Notes: generated by a model from the sequence alone, not told the origin. A stretch of DNA of 64,000 nt from Paralithodes platypus (GCA_032716605.1 CM064552.1:9495115-9559114), one strand, 5' to 3'. Shown: positions 23,449 through 34,762, counted from the first letter of the stretch. Made by a program: numbers and translations.

Positions 23449-24265
23449 AGTACAAAGGAGTACAAAGGAAAACAAGCAACAACAGATCTTGCGACCCCTC
23501 AAGGTTACTTGCCCTCAAAAATACTGCTGTTTCTATTGTCCAACAGTATTTCAGAGATAAAGATGTGAAAAGGAAATACCGGTACCTCCCTGGGGATTAA
23601 CTTGGCAGGGAGGGGGGACAATATTAATGAAATAGCACAATTAAGGAATTATTTTATTCATTTACAAGCAGTCAACCTTGGATTCAGAGCAAGGTGCTTG
23701 TCAAGGCGAACTTTGAAGGAATCAACGGTGTTGTAGTCTATAGCATCTCGAGGAAGTCCATTCCACAAGTTGACGACTCGATTGAAGAAGACATTCTTGG
23801 ATTCGTGCGGGTTGAGTGATTTACCAATGATTGTGCCACCATTTCCCCGTGTGTAGTGTGATCGGTCAATCGTAAAGTATTTACTACAGTTCATATTGTC
23901 GATGCCTCTGATGATCTTAAAGACTTGAATAGGTCGCCTCTTTATCTACGCTTTGTTAGGGGAAACAGATGTAATTCTTCAAGACTTTTCTCATATGGTT
24001 TGTTCTTTAGACTGGGTATCATTTTAGTGTCTAGTGTTGTTTACTTTGGTCCACTGGAACATTACATTTATGTCTGCCTGTACCGGCCCGAGTCATCCTG
24101 TGTGTTTACTATCATAGGCCTACTTAGTTTTGTGTCATCTGCAAAGGAAGACACTACACTGTGGCTTCTGTTGGCATCTATGTCATCAATTAGAATGATG
24201 AGAAGAAGGGATGCTAGCACTGTTCCTTGGGGAGGTGAGCTTTTTAATTTTGAAGGCTTTGTCAT
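23449..24265 (-). pseudogene. LINE family B, internally deleted copy
   Basis: The 3' UTR (gtacaaaggagtacaaagga) matches 61075-61290. Coding blocks: RT motif PPQGTVLASLLLIILIDDI with FADDTKLS (24068-24265), then after a deletion NMNCSKYFTIDRSHYTRGNG to VNLWNGLPRD and a stop at 23658. Compared with 61292-62206 about 140 codons of the thumb region are missing. Confidence 0.8.
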
Positions 24266-24326
24266 TATTTATCCCCAGCTCCTCAATATCAACCTACGAA
24301 TTACAACTTAACCTACCTATCCTTAC

Positions 24327-24533
24327 TTAACCCCTTCCGCAAGATGATGTGATTTTGTCTAGTTCTGGTTACCATTAAACGATTTTCTTTAGCTTGTAAA
24401 CTAATTCTAGGACTGAAAGGCTTACCTAATATATCAATAAACTATCTGGAAAATATTAGTTCTCAACTCCATAAAATCGTCTGATGTTAACCAGAAAAAG
24501 GTTAAAAATTCGTTATCGTACTGAAGGGGTTAA
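24327..24533. mobile_element. F2 foldback element
   Basis: TTAA at 24327-24330 and 24530-24533; TTAACCCCTTCCGCAAG and CTGAAGGGGTTAA ends. Confidence 0.8.
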
Positions 24534-24597
24534 AGTATATGTTAAAGTAGGTTCCTGAAAGCACAATAGACTTTTAATGAATCAACTTTAAGTACCG

Positions 24598-24905
24598 GGT
24601 AATGAAATTCAAAGATACGAGAGGCTGGGAATGCGATATTCCCCGGATGAATAACCGGGGTTCTATGGGCTCTGCGAGAATGTTGGTTATCACACAGAGG
24701 ACCACGTCTCTTCGACAAACTCCCACGGCGAGTAAGAGATAACTTCAAAGAGAGCTCTCGATGTCGAACTACAAAAACTGCCAGACGAGCCCATCTTCGC
24801 AGGGGAGCGCGCTGCCCCTTCGAACAGTCTGTTGCACCAAATCACCACCCAGAATGAGGGTCGGCGCGCTCCTCGGTGCCACTAGAAGAGTGGCAAACAC
24901 AACCT
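24598..24905 (+). pseudogene. LINE family A, C-terminal relic in opposite orientation
   Basis: Plus-strand homologue of 7594-7860: RGWECDIPRMNNRG is readable, then frameshifts split the LPRRVRD...LQKLPDEP tail. Confidence 0.75.
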
Positions 24906-25062
24906 TAGATAACCTTAGGTAGGTAACAATCCAAGTTTGACACTCGTAAGACTGAATCATGTGCAGTTCGGTCTGTCAGTCTGGCTACTGTACAGGCCAA
25001 CTTGAACGTGTGCATATGTGTTGATTGATTGGTTTTGCAGATCTTTGAGGCTTGCACAAATC

Positions 25063-25129
25063 GGTAATGGATACAAGCCATAGAGAGAGGGAGAGAAAGA
25101 GAACAAAAGAGCGAGGTGGGTTTCCTTAA
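25063..25129. mobile_element. F1a element, right-end fragment
   Basis: 'aatggatacaagcca', 'gagagggagagaaagag', GCGAGGTGGG then TTAA at 25126-25129. Confidence 0.6.
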
Positions 25130-25276
25130 TAGTAAAGCTTCTTCACAGACAAGAATATTTGACTGACGTACCTGAAGATACTATAAGACAAATACTATAA
25201 GACATATGAGCAGCCGATGCTGATGGATGCTGATAAACGAGTTGCGTATCGGTCCCAGCATAAAGGTGAATTTACA

Positions 25277-25560
25277 TTAAGGGGATAGAGCTTGTTTCTT
25301 GGACTATGTATTTATTATTATTTTTTTTTTTTTTGTGAAGTTCCTCGCTAAACCTCCATCAAGCTTAGAAAAAAACACCCCCTAGGACCCCCCCCCCCCC
25401 CCTTCAAGATAAATTTGTAAATTTTTCGATAAAAACAAATCCCGGCCAATGGCCGGTTTCTTCTCAAATTACAGGCTCGCTATCGCTCGCCAGGGAAAAA
25501 TCGACACCTAAATGGCGCGAAATGTCCTATTATTGACAAAGAAATGGTGCGAAAGATATC
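25277..25560. mobile_element. F1b element, right end missing
   Basis: TTAAGGGGATAG start at 25277, core 'ctcgctatcgctcgccagg' and 'gacacctaaatggcgcgaaa'. It breaks into an 'atatcag' repeat. Confidence 0.7.
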
Positions 25561-25985
25561 AGATATCAGATATCAGGTTGGCTCACATTGACTTGGATTA
25601 ACGGGTCTATGTACACTCGGATACCATAGTTTCTAGCCCACTCTTAATAATTCGTGGACCCTTTATGTCTTTCTGTAGGCAATTATAACTATCTGGATTG
25701 ATTTTTGGATAGAACTAGCTTTACAATAGTTAGTATATATAGTTCTTTTAGTTGATTTATAGACAATTATATTCAAAATTCGTTTCCAAAGATATACTTC
25801 CATAATTAGAAATAGGTGCAGAATATACTTTGTATGAGTGGGCTAGAGACTACGGTATCCGAGTGTACAGTCGTGGACATTATGATCTTACCCATCCTCT
25901 GTTGTGCATTATGCAAGAATTACATATTGAAGTGACCGGTTTAGATATAGTAGGCTAGTTAATAATTCATACAATTATGAATATG

Positions 25986-25986
<1 letters not shown>

Positions 25987-26044
<58 letters not shown>
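25987..26044. repeat. (TA)n microsatellite
   Basis: About 29 TA units followed by T-rich DNA. Confidence 0.95.
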
Positions 26045-26054
<10 letters not shown>

Positions 26055-26294
26055 TGTTTTATTTTTTTTATTTTTTTTTCTGACATTTTATTTTGTCTCC
26101 AATATTTTATGGGAAGGATAAAGATTAGTCATAAGGCCGAGACCCTAAGCCTCCTAAGGTATAAATATTCCAACAGTTGTCCTATACCTATATATTGTAG
26201 TGCCTTGAGTGAGTGATGGAGCGTGAAAGTTCCCTCCTCATACATCACTCTCTCTCTCTGTACCTTCCTCACACCGAGACACCCATTCTTCATC

Positions 26295-26611
26295 TTAAGG
26301 GGGAGTTAGTCGCCTTTTCCGGACCTCCTTCTCCCTCATGTTTAGCCTCATTATTTTGGCAGTTTTATGAACGTTCGCCACATTTCTGTCAATTTTATAA
26401 CCTTTCCTGCCATTTATGTGTCGATTTTTTTCCCCTTGCGAGTGATATTGAGCATGTAATCTTTCTACAGAAAATTGTACAAATTTATCTTGGGGGGGGG
26501 GAGGGGGGTCTAGGTGGCGTCTTTTTAAGCTTGATGGAGGTCTAGCGAGGAAACTAGAAAAATAATAAATAAATTAAAAGATCGACCATAAGGTGAACCA
26601 TCTCCCCTTAA
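26295..26611. mobile_element. F1b TTAA element
   Basis: TTAA at 26295-26298 and 26608-26611; TTAAGGGGGAG and ATCTCCCCTTAA ends; a G-run replaces part of the core near 26491. Confidence 0.8.
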
Positions 26612-26837
26612 CTCCTTCACTGTCTTAGACTTTAGCAAACACCAGTAGGTTATATTCTCAGATAAGTTAATTTAAGGGAATAGATCAGGTGATTTGACAA
26701 CTGACAATAATGATCAAAAGAAGGTAACATAAAATAATGCTACCGGTAATTGAAGTGATTCCCCTAATATACCGTGTCTTGTCTAATAGTACCGCACTCA
26801 GAAATATTCCACTTGAGGGATTTGTGTTTCTATCTAT

Positions 26838-26851
26838 TTATCAATCTATCA

Positions 26852-26904
<53 letters not shown>

Positions 26905-26905
26905 A
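26838..26905. repeat. (ATCT)n microsatellite
   Basis: About 17 tetranucleotide units. Confidence 0.95.
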
Positions 26906-27079
26906 CTAACTAACTATACAGACAGCTCCTATCCCTCCGTCTTACACCCACCTGCCGCCCTCCTATGAGACCTTATATACTTCCCTTACTCCCCAAGTCG
27001 ATGATCGATCCTCCATTACTTACTGTCAACCCGCACTTATACTGGGAGAGAGTCTCGGGGTTCAGGCAGGGCAGTAAGG

Positions 27080-27450
27080 TTAATGGGCGACGGTTCACTT
27101 TTTGGGCGATTATTTCATGTATTAATTAATTTCGTACTCTCCTCCTTAGACCTCCATCAAGCTTTAAAAAAAATAAAAAATAGACTCATTTAAGATAAAT
27201 TTGTAAATTTTTCGGTAGAAAAATGTCTCGGCCGAAAGCCGGTTCCTCTTAAAATTACAGGCTCGCTATCGGTCGCCAGGAAAAAAAAAACGACACTAAA
27301 TGGCACGAAAGGTCTTAAAATTGACAACGAAATTGGGCGAAAGGTGTTAAAATCGTCAAACTAATGGGCCGAACGTCTAAAAATCTCAAAACTAATGGGG
27401 TTAAACACGAGGGAGAACGTGGTCCTGCAAACCGGCCCATCTCCGCTTAA
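27080..27450. mobile_element. F1b TTAA element, inverted orientation
   Basis: TTAA at 27080-27083 and 27447-27450; core 'ggtagaaaaatgtctcggcc'; right terminus CATCTCCGCTTAA. Confidence 0.75.
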
Positions 27451-27706
27451 TGGGTTTGGTAATGCATCTTAATACTGGGCAGCGAAGTGGTCAGGTAGCG
27501 AATACGTCTAGCATCCCCTTAGGTGGTTGTTAATGGGTTTGGTAATGCGTCTTAAGGGGAGATGGGCGTATTGGTTTGGTATTGTATACGTTTATTATTT
27601 ATTATTATATGGTTTTTATAATTATTAATACGGGCAGCGAAGTATTCAGGTAGCGAATACGTCTAGCATTATTAGGTGATTATTATATATTATTGGTATA
27701 TGCGTC
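27451..27706. repeat. Local duplication of F1b target DNA
   Basis: The flank 'gggcagcgaagtggtcagg' with 'tagcgaatacgtctagca' appears at about 27479, 27630 (diverged) and 28210. The F1b left end TTAAGGGGAGATGGGCG occurs both at 27552 and 27707. A block of about 155 bp containing the element's end and its flank was duplicated. Confidence 0.7.
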
Positions 27707-27807
27707 TTAAGGGGAGATGGGCGTATTTATTTGTTTATTGTATTATTATTATATATTATTATATATTATTATTATTATTATTATATATTATTATTATTAT
27801 TATTATA

Positions 27808-27841
<34 letters not shown>

Positions 27842-28205
27842 TATTATTATTATTATATATAGATTAGTTTTATTATATATTTTTTTAGTTTCCTCCCTAG
27901 ACCTCCATCAAGCTATAAAAAAAAAAAAAAAAAAAACTAGACCCCCGTCAAGTTAAATTTGTACATTTTTTGGTAGAAAAATGTTCCGGCCGAAGGCCGG
28001 TTGCTCCTAGAATTACAGGGTCGCTATCGCTCGCCAGGAAAAAGCGACACCTAAATGGCACGAAAATTCTATATATTGACAAAGAAATGGGGTGAAAGTT
28101 CATAAAATCACCAAACTAATGGGCCAAACGTCTTAAAATCTGAAAAATAAAGGGGCTAAACATGAGGGAGAAGGGGAGCCAAAAAAACTGACCATCCCTC
28201 CTTAA
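27707..28205. mobile_element. F1b TTAA element with (TTA)n expansion
   Basis: TTAA at 27707-27710 and 28202-28205. A (TTA)n tract (27741-27862) has expanded inside. An empty-site paralogue of its target lies at 27461-27500: aatgcatc-TTAA-tactgggcagcg versus filled flanks atgcgtc-TTAA and TTAA-gactgggcagcg. Confidence 0.8.
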
Positions 28206-28469
28206 GACTGGGCAGGCAGCGAAGTGGTCAGGTAGCGAATACGTCCAGCATCCCCCCTTTCCTCATCGCGTCCCACCCAGACATCAAAGAGGAGACACAT
28301 ACCTATACGCAATTCCAGTCGCACCGGGCGTAAATATTTCTTTGATCCCTTCGCTCGCTCCGTCGACTGGCAAACGGAATCGACACCGTATCCAATCATG
28401 GGGGTTTAGTGCTCGTGGCTCCCCATTCAATGGCTCAACTGAATCCGATGGGGAGATGAGATTCCCTTG

Positions 28470-29030
28470 TATTGCTGAGTATTGGACCGCGGTATTATAG
28501 CATTTAAATTCCCCTGCAGTGCGGAGTATTGGACCGCGGTATTATAGCATTTAAATTCCCCTGCAGTGCGGAGTATTGGACCGCGGTATTATAGCATTTA
28601 AATTTCCCTACAGTGCGGAGTATTGGACCGCGGTATTATAGCATTTAAATTTCCCTACAGTGCGGAGTATTGGATCGTGGTATTATAGCATTTAAATTCC
28701 TGTGTATTGCTGAGTATAAGACCGCGATATTATAGTGTTTAAATTCCGGTGTATTGCTGAGTATTGGACCGCGGTATTATAGCATTTAAATTCCCCTTGT
28801 ATTGTTGATTATTGGACTGCGGTATTATATCCTTTAAATTCCTGTGTATTGCTGAGTATTGGACCGCGGTGTTATAGCCCTAGCTTTTAAATTCCCCTTG
28901 TATTGCTGAGTATTGGACCGTGGTAATATATCCTTTAAATTCCTCTTGTATTGGACTACGATATTATAGCATTTTAATTCTCCTGTAGTTCGGATTGTGG
29001 TATACCTTATAGATTTCCCTTGTATTGCTG
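28470..29030. repeat. About 47-bp satellite array
   Basis: About a dozen units such as 'attggaccgcggtattatag' + 'catttaaattcccctg' + 'cagtgcggagt'. The first four are near-identical; later ones diverge and vary in length. Confidence 0.9.
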
Positions 29031-29337
29031 AGTATTAATAGACCACGGTAGTATTAATAGACCACGGTAGTATTAATAGACCACGGTAGTATTAATAGAC
29101 CACGGTAGTATTAATAGACCACGGTAGTATTAATAGACCACGGTAGTATTAATAGACCACGGTAGTATTAATAGACCACGGTAGTATTAATAGACCACGG
29201 TAGTATTAATAGACCACGGTAGTATTAATAGACCACGGTAGTATTAATAGACCACGGTAGTATTAATAGACCACGGTAGTATTAATAGACCACGGTAGTA
29301 TTAATAGACCAAGGTAGTATTAATAGACCACGGTAAT
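29031..29337. repeat. 19-bp minisatellite, about 16 copies
   Basis: The unit ACCACGGTAGTATTAATAG is perfectly iterated, with one variant (accaagg) near the end. It derives from the adjacent 47-bp satellite (gagtattgga..cgcggta). Confidence 0.95.
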
Positions 29338-29340
29338 ATT

Positions 29341-29587
29341 GTAGCATTGTATGGAGAAATCCGGCTTCGCCGGAGACATTTTTCTACCGAAAAATGTACA
29401 AATTTAGCTTGCTGTCAAACAAAAATATATAGCCTATATGCTGGCTCGCTACCGCTCGCCAGGAAAATATTGACACCTGGATGAGGGTAAACGTCTTAAA
29501 ACAGTTGGCTGAATGGGGCCGAATGGATACAAGCCTAAGAGAGAGGGAGAGAAAGGTAAACAAAAAGAGCGAGGTGGACCCCCTTAA
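29341..29587. mobile_element. F1a element, right part
   Basis: Begins at 'gcattgtatggagaaatcc' in the middle of the palindrome and runs to ACCCCCTTAA (29578-29587). The left half is absent; the 19-bp array abuts it. Confidence 0.75.
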
Positions 29588-29705
29588 CAATACACTGATT
29601 CGTCTCTTTATGCCGGGTATTAAACTTAAATATAGATTCCCTTGGTGCAATACAGTGCGATGTAAAATTATACCACTACGCTGATCCGTCTCCTGGTGCC
29701 GAGTA

Positions 29706-30096
29706 TTAAGGGGCGATGGGCCGGTTTTCTGAACCACTTTCTCCCTCATGTTTAGCCCCATTAGTGTTCAGATGTTAAGATGTTTGCCCCATTAGTTAGT
29801 CGATTTTAAGACCTTTCGTCTCATTTCTTCGTCAATATTTAGAATTTTTGTGCTATTTAGGTGTCAATTATTTCCCTGGCGAACGATAGTGAGCCTGTAA
29901 TGTTGGGAGAATCGGCCTTCGGCCTGGACATGGCCTTCGGCCGGGATATTTTTCTACCGAAAAATGTACAAATTAATCTAGAAGGGGATGTAATGGATTT
30001 TTTTATTTTTAAATTTGATGGGAGGTCTAGGGAGGAAACTAGAAAAATAATGAATACATGCAAAAATCGCCCAAAAAGTGAACTATCCCCCCTTAA
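29706..30096. mobile_element. F1b TTAA element
   Basis: TTAA at 29706-29709 and 30093-30096, with the last 20 bp duplicated to 30116. A GCCTTCGGCC hairpin is duplicated in the core. Confidence 0.8.
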
Positions 30097-30139
30097 AGTG
30101 AACCATCCCCCCTTAAAGTGAACCATAAATATAAGTTCT

Positions 30140-30655
30140 TTTGCCTTTATATTGTGTCGTCCCTGTTTTGGTTTGGTTATTTGTCAAGTTTTACAATATA
30201 ATAGCCTACAGATTCCCTTGGTGCTTCGTATTGGAGTGCGATGTAAAATAGATAACAATACGCTGATCCGTCTGTTGTATCCAGTATTGAACCGAATTAT
30301 AGCCTACAGATTCCCTTGGTGCTACGTATTGGATGTACAGTTTGCCACACATATTCTATTCCGTTGGGGTCGTGATTAGGCAGCGCTGCACCTACCTCCC
30401 CAACCCCCTTCCCTCACTCCCACCTCCTACCAATATGAGGTGGAGGGAGGGAGGGGGGTTGGGGAAGTGGGTGTAGCTCTACCACCCCAACGGAATAGAA
30501 TATGATAACAATACGCTGTTCCGTCTCTTGTATCCAGTATTGAACCGAATTACAGCATATGCCACGCAGATTCCCTCAGTGCTTTGTATTGGAGTGAGAC
30601 ACGGCTTGATAACAATACGTAGATCGGTCTCGTAGTGCCGTGTATTGAACCGAAT
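30140..30655. repeat. About 98-bp satellite units
   Basis: 'gattcccttggtgct.cgta' and 'aacaatacgctgatccgtct' recur at about 30205, 30305 and 30505, and also at 29590-29700. Related in style to the 47-bp array; interrupted by F1 and F6 elements. Confidence 0.75.
30338..30504. mobile_element. F6 C-rich hairpin element
   Basis: Perfect 20-bp arms at 30350-30369 and 30485-30504 (CATATTCTATTCCGTTGGGG and complement), continued by CCTCCCCAACCC paired with GGGTTGGGGA. It interrupts a satellite unit: the neighbouring unit reads straight from gatgtaaaatag to ataacaatacgctg. Confidence 0.75.
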
Positions 30656-31037
30656 TAAGGGGGGTCACCGGATTTGTTTCTCTTTCTCTCCTTTTCGCTC
30701 TTTCTCTGGTTTGTATCCATTCGGCCAATTCAGCCAACTGTTTTAAGACTTATATCACCATCCAGGTGTCGATTTCTTCCTGGCGAGCGATAGCGAGCCA
30801 GCATTGTATGGAGAAATCCGGCTTCGCCGGAGACATTTTTCTATCGAAAAATTTACAACTTTAGCTTGCTGTCAAAACAAAAATAAGTATATATGCTGGC
30901 TCGCTACCGCTTGTCAGGAAAATATTTACACCAGGATGGGGGTAAACGTCTTAAAACAGTAGGCTGATTGGGGCCGAATGGATACAAGCCAAAGAGAGAG
31001 GGAGAGAAAGAGAAACAAAACGAGGTGGGCTCCCTTG
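30655..31037. mobile_element. F1a TTAA foldback element
   Basis: TTAA at 30655-30658; right target decayed to TTGC at 31034-31037. Long arms 'gtatccattcggcc' and 'ggccgaatggatac'; CCGGCTTCGCCGG hairpin at the apex. Confidence 0.8.
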
Positions 31038-31157
31038 CAGCAAACGGATTCACGTGAGTATTGGAGTGTGAGGTAGCCTGGCAACCATCCGCACATTCCC
31101 CTATTATTGAATATCGGGTCGCTGAAGCCCATACAAGTTTGATGTTTATTTGTATCG

Positions 31158-31738
31158 ACACTAACATTTACCTATCTGACAATAACATTTACCTATCTGA
31201 CAATGACATTTACCTATCTGACAATAACATTTACCTATCTGACAATGACATTTACCTATCTGACAATAACATTTACCTATCTGACAATAACATTTACCTA
31301 TCTGACAATGACATTTACCCATCTGACAATAACATTTACCTATCTGACAATAACATTTACCTATCTGACAATAACATTTACCTATCTGACAATGACATTT
31401 ACCTATCTGACAATAACATTTACCTATCTGACAATAACATTTACCCATCTGACAATAACATTTACCTATCTGACAATAACATTTACCTATCTGACAATAA
31501 CATTTACCCATCTGACAATAACATTTACCTATCTGACAATGACATTTACCTATCTGACAATAACATTTACCTATCTGACAATAACATTTACCCATCTGAC
31601 AATAACATTTACCTATCTGACAATAACATTTACCTATCTAATAACATTTACCCATCTGACAATAACATTTACCCATCTGACAATAACATTTACCCATCTG
31701 ACAATAACATTTACCTATCTGACAACATTTACCTTTCT
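31158..31738. repeat. 21-bp minisatellite, about 27 copies
   Basis: Unit GACAATAACATTTACCTATCT with two recurrent transition sites (aataac/aatgac and acct/accc). Because 21 is divisible by three and the two indels are 3 bp, frames stay open on both strands (up to 243 codons). Both variable sites change the amino acid in each open frame examined, so there is no sign of protein-level constraint. Confidence 0.95.
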
Positions 31739-31739
31739 G

Positions 31740-32345
31740 ACATTATATGTAGGTGTTCAAGCTATTACACTTGGATATGCATTGACGCTTAACAATTTGT
31801 TGTGAGCCTATTAGTTGTACAAACACTATTGTACAGTGTTATATTTGTAGCGAATGTTCGCTTATATATAAGCCCTTTAAGGTTACCTATAGTGTGTTTA
31901 TAATTTTTATTTCCAGACCTTGATTCCGCGATACTTAATTGGCATACCGTATATGAAACTACTCCACTATGTCTCTGCATTATATACCGGTACTGTACTT
32001 ATCAAATGTTCATTATTAACACCATATTTCAGTACAAAGCATCGTAATAGCCGAATAATTAAAATTAAGTTATAACAATTTACCGTCAGCTGAAAATAAA
32101 CAAAATATAATACTTTTATCACGGAAAAAAAAAGATCAAAAGTTGTAATGGGCATTGGATTAAATTATTTGCGTTACTTCAAAAGCATACTTGATTACCA
32201 TTAGGTGTACCGGGTAGTAATAATCGCTAATAATTGCTATCGATTTAATCATACAACCAAGCAAATCAGGCTTATTCACTCAATGGTTTTCATTAATCTT
32301 AATGAGTGTACAGTATATTATGTATTTATTGATAAACAGAGATCT
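31740..32345. other. No gene seen
   Basis: AT-rich DNA with an old dispersed repeat at 31910-32110 resembling 18060-18240. Confidence 0.4.
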
Positions 32346-32352
32346 TTAGAAT

Positions 32353-32355
<3 letters not shown>

Positions 32356-32396
<41 letters not shown>
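32356..32396. repeat. (GA)n microsatellite
   Basis: About 20 GA units. Confidence 0.95.
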
Positions 32397-32399
<3 letters not shown>

Positions 32400-32699
32400 A
32401 AATTCTTGGATTCTAAGTTCGAATTGTGGTTGAGGGATAATATTCTTGTATAATTTATTTATCTATCTATCTTTGTCAGACGCCTTACTCCCCTTAATGA
32501 GGGTGGCCATACACAGAATGCTCCCAAGCGGACCTATTTCCTGTAAGAGAGACAACCCGAGCCAGTTTATTGAAGGACTTACAGGATTGACCACTCAATT
32601 TAGGATCCGTCCGACTCCGAGGCCCTTTGTGTATCTTGTTAACACTATTTGTCTACAGTGGTGTTCGGCTAGTCCATCCACTAACCTGCCTTACCCTTA

Positions 32700-32845
32700 G
32701 GTAAGCAGTACAGATTTGTATCAGGTTTACTCCCCTAGACAGGTTGATGACCAAGGCTGACGAGTCCCATCCACCCGGATTTTTATAAGTTTGTCTCCCC
32801 TAGATAGGTTGCCGACCAAGGCTAACGAGTCCTATCCACCCCGAT
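32700..32845. repeat. Short tandem duplication, about 60 bp x 2
   Basis: 'ctcccctaga.aggttg..ga' followed by 'ccaaggct.acgagtcc.at' occurs at about 32730 and 32797. Confidence 0.7.
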
Positions 32846-32846
32846 T

Positions 32847-32896
32847 TATATATATATATATATATATATCTTTTATACAATCGGCAAAGTATTGTG

Positions 32897-32951
<55 letters not shown>

Positions 32952-33025
32952 TAGGTGTGTGTGTGTGTGTATGTGTTTGTGTGTGTGTGTTATAATAATA
33001 ATAATAATAAGAAGAAGAAGAAGAA
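32847..33025. repeat. (TA)n, (GT)n and (AAT)n cluster
   Basis: (TA)n 32847-32870, (GT)n 32897-32990, then ATA and AAG triplets. Confidence 0.95.
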
Positions 33026-33119
33026 TGATAATTGTCGGATTATTGTTCACTTGCAGCGGTGAGGCTGAATGTCTACAGAGTTTGTATACCTAGATACAGT
33101 ATAATGCTTATTCTACCTT

Positions 33120-33362
33120 AACTTCAATGCCACATGCGACCGTGAGGTGCCGAGTTCCCACCATAGTACATACCCAGATGCACTGATGAGAAGTACGTGT
33201 AGGCTAACACAGACTGATAGTTCAGCAGCTTGGCTAGGAAGGGACCACGATACAATCCTCTTCGTCATGATAGCTGAACATTCATGTAGGATTCTAGGGA
33301 ATTCGAAACCTCGATCTCGCGGTCAGGGTACCGCGCTCTAGACCACTCTGCTAAACCGACCC
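33120..33362 (-). repeat. tRNA-derived SINE
   Basis: At the right end the minus strand shows TTTAGCAGAGTGGTCTAGA (strong A-box) and GGTTTCGAATTCC (B-box with one insertion) at tRNA spacing. A non-tRNA body follows toward 33120. The insertion in the B-box argues against a functional tRNA. Confidence 0.6.
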
Positions 33363-33420
33363 GTGTGTGTGTGTGGGGGGGGGGGGAGGGGGGGGGGCGC
33401 ATGTGTGTATGTGTGTGAGA
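33361..33420. repeat. (GT)n and G-tract
   Basis: Short GT run then two G runs. Confidence 0.85.
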
Positions 33421-33987
33421 GAGAGAAAAAAAGTATGTGTGTTTGTTTATACATTGATAGCGATTATTTTCTTACATATTGACAAGGCGCGGAAGGGTAG
33501 TATAATATTTACAGCGTGGCCATGATAACTTAAGGGTTTTTACCACCGTAGACTTATGGTGGTGGGAGTAAACCTCGTGCGGCAAACTATACGTTTATAG
33601 TTATGAATGAGTGTGATACATACCCTGCGGTGGGGGATTACAGAGAGGTGGGCTGATATACGCTACCGACAAGTCACGCATTATAATCGTGGCTTAAGGG
33701 AAGGTTTTTAGTTTGCTCCCTAGATCTCCATCAAACTTTAAACAAAAAAAGTATCCCCAAAACTATCTTAATGTGAATTACCCAACTAGTAATTAATCAT
33801 ATCTCTAAATTGTTAAATGTGTACCGTACGTCTGGCAATTTTGTAGATTTGTTTAAATATATCGATAGCTTGTAAATCTAGTTCACTTAAACATTACGCT
33901 ATTCAGTTTGCAGTTGGGTCTGATTACACGATTAGATTGATATTCAGTAGTCGATAAATGGATATTAAATTGAAGTCATGTATTTAA

Positions 33988-34118
33988 CCTTTAACTGTCT
34001 TGATGGTGTACTGGTTAGAGTGTTTAAAATATGTATGTGGTAACCCAGGTTCGAATCCCGGGAGGATCACATGCTTTCAATAATTTCATTGGGAGGTGTT
34101 TGGTGTTGGGAGTGAACT
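33988..34118 (+). repeat. tRNA-derived SINE, best copy
   Basis: A-box-like TGGTGTACTGGTTAGAGTG, B-box GGTTCGAATCCCGG about 43 nt downstream, and the shared 3' body (atgctttcaataatttca, GGTGTTTGGTGTTGG). Four copies in the window define the family. Confidence 0.75.
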
Positions 34119-34119
34119 T

Positions 34120-34570
34120 CATAAATTTGATTATAACTTCGAAATAGCGAAGATTCACCCTGAGGGTCATAGAGTAATATGGTCTTAGTTTTATCTGGCG
34201 AATACGTCCTTAAAAGTATCAATACGTGTTTCATATCACCCTGTATTTCTAGGTAAAATATGAAATCTTATTCTAATGCAAAATCTGCATGTTCAATGTT
34301 GCTTTTACTTTTTATGGAATAATTTTAATCAAGCCTTGTTCGGTATATAGAAGGTAGTGTTTCTTACATCAATCAATAGAGGTAAATATCGTTGATAAAG
34401 GTAGGATACGTCTTGTGAGCGTGACCGAACCTTGAACATGGTGATTTGGACTCTAGTTTATGTACACCGAGGGTCGATAATTGGCTAACGATACCGCCTT
34501 TCTTCCAGTTAGTTGTGTTGGAGTTATCGTACTTCACACTACAGTATGTACAGTTTGTTGACTTACACTG
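34120..34570. other. No gene seen
   Basis: AT-rich, unremarkable. Confidence 0.4.
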
Positions 34571-34762
34571 TTAACCCGTTCAGTACCGGTGACGTCCTTT
34601 TTGTCATATTCTGGCAACTATTAGACGATTTCATTCAGCTTAGGAAGGGTGAATTTAGTCTGTAGCTTTTTGTTTGTTAGAGGTCCTTCCTAAGCTGAAT
34701 ATAATAATGTAATAGTTGCCGTGATATAATGAAAAGGACGTCGCCGATACGGAAAGGGTTAA
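34571..34762. mobile_element. F2 foldback element, near-perfect
   Basis: TTAA at 34571-34574 and 34759-34762. Arms of about 85 bp: CAGTACCGGTGACGTCC, 'ggcaactattagacgattt' and 'cagcttaggaagg', all mirrored. Taken as the reference F2 copy. Confidence 0.88.

Noticed and set aside
31158..31738. CRISPR-like array
   Set aside because: Units are contiguous with no distinct spacers, no cas genes exist, and the DNA is eukaryotic.
31061..31792. 243-codon open frame of NIYLSDN repeats as a gene
   Set aside because: It is the 21-bp minisatellite read in frame; other frames and the opposite strand are also open, and variable sites show no synonymous bias.
33285..33362. Functional tRNA gene
   Set aside because: A-box is good but the B-box has an insertion, no matching acceptor stem is visible, and a SINE body follows. 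The same reasoning applies to 2076, 13290, 34000, 42111 and 63925.
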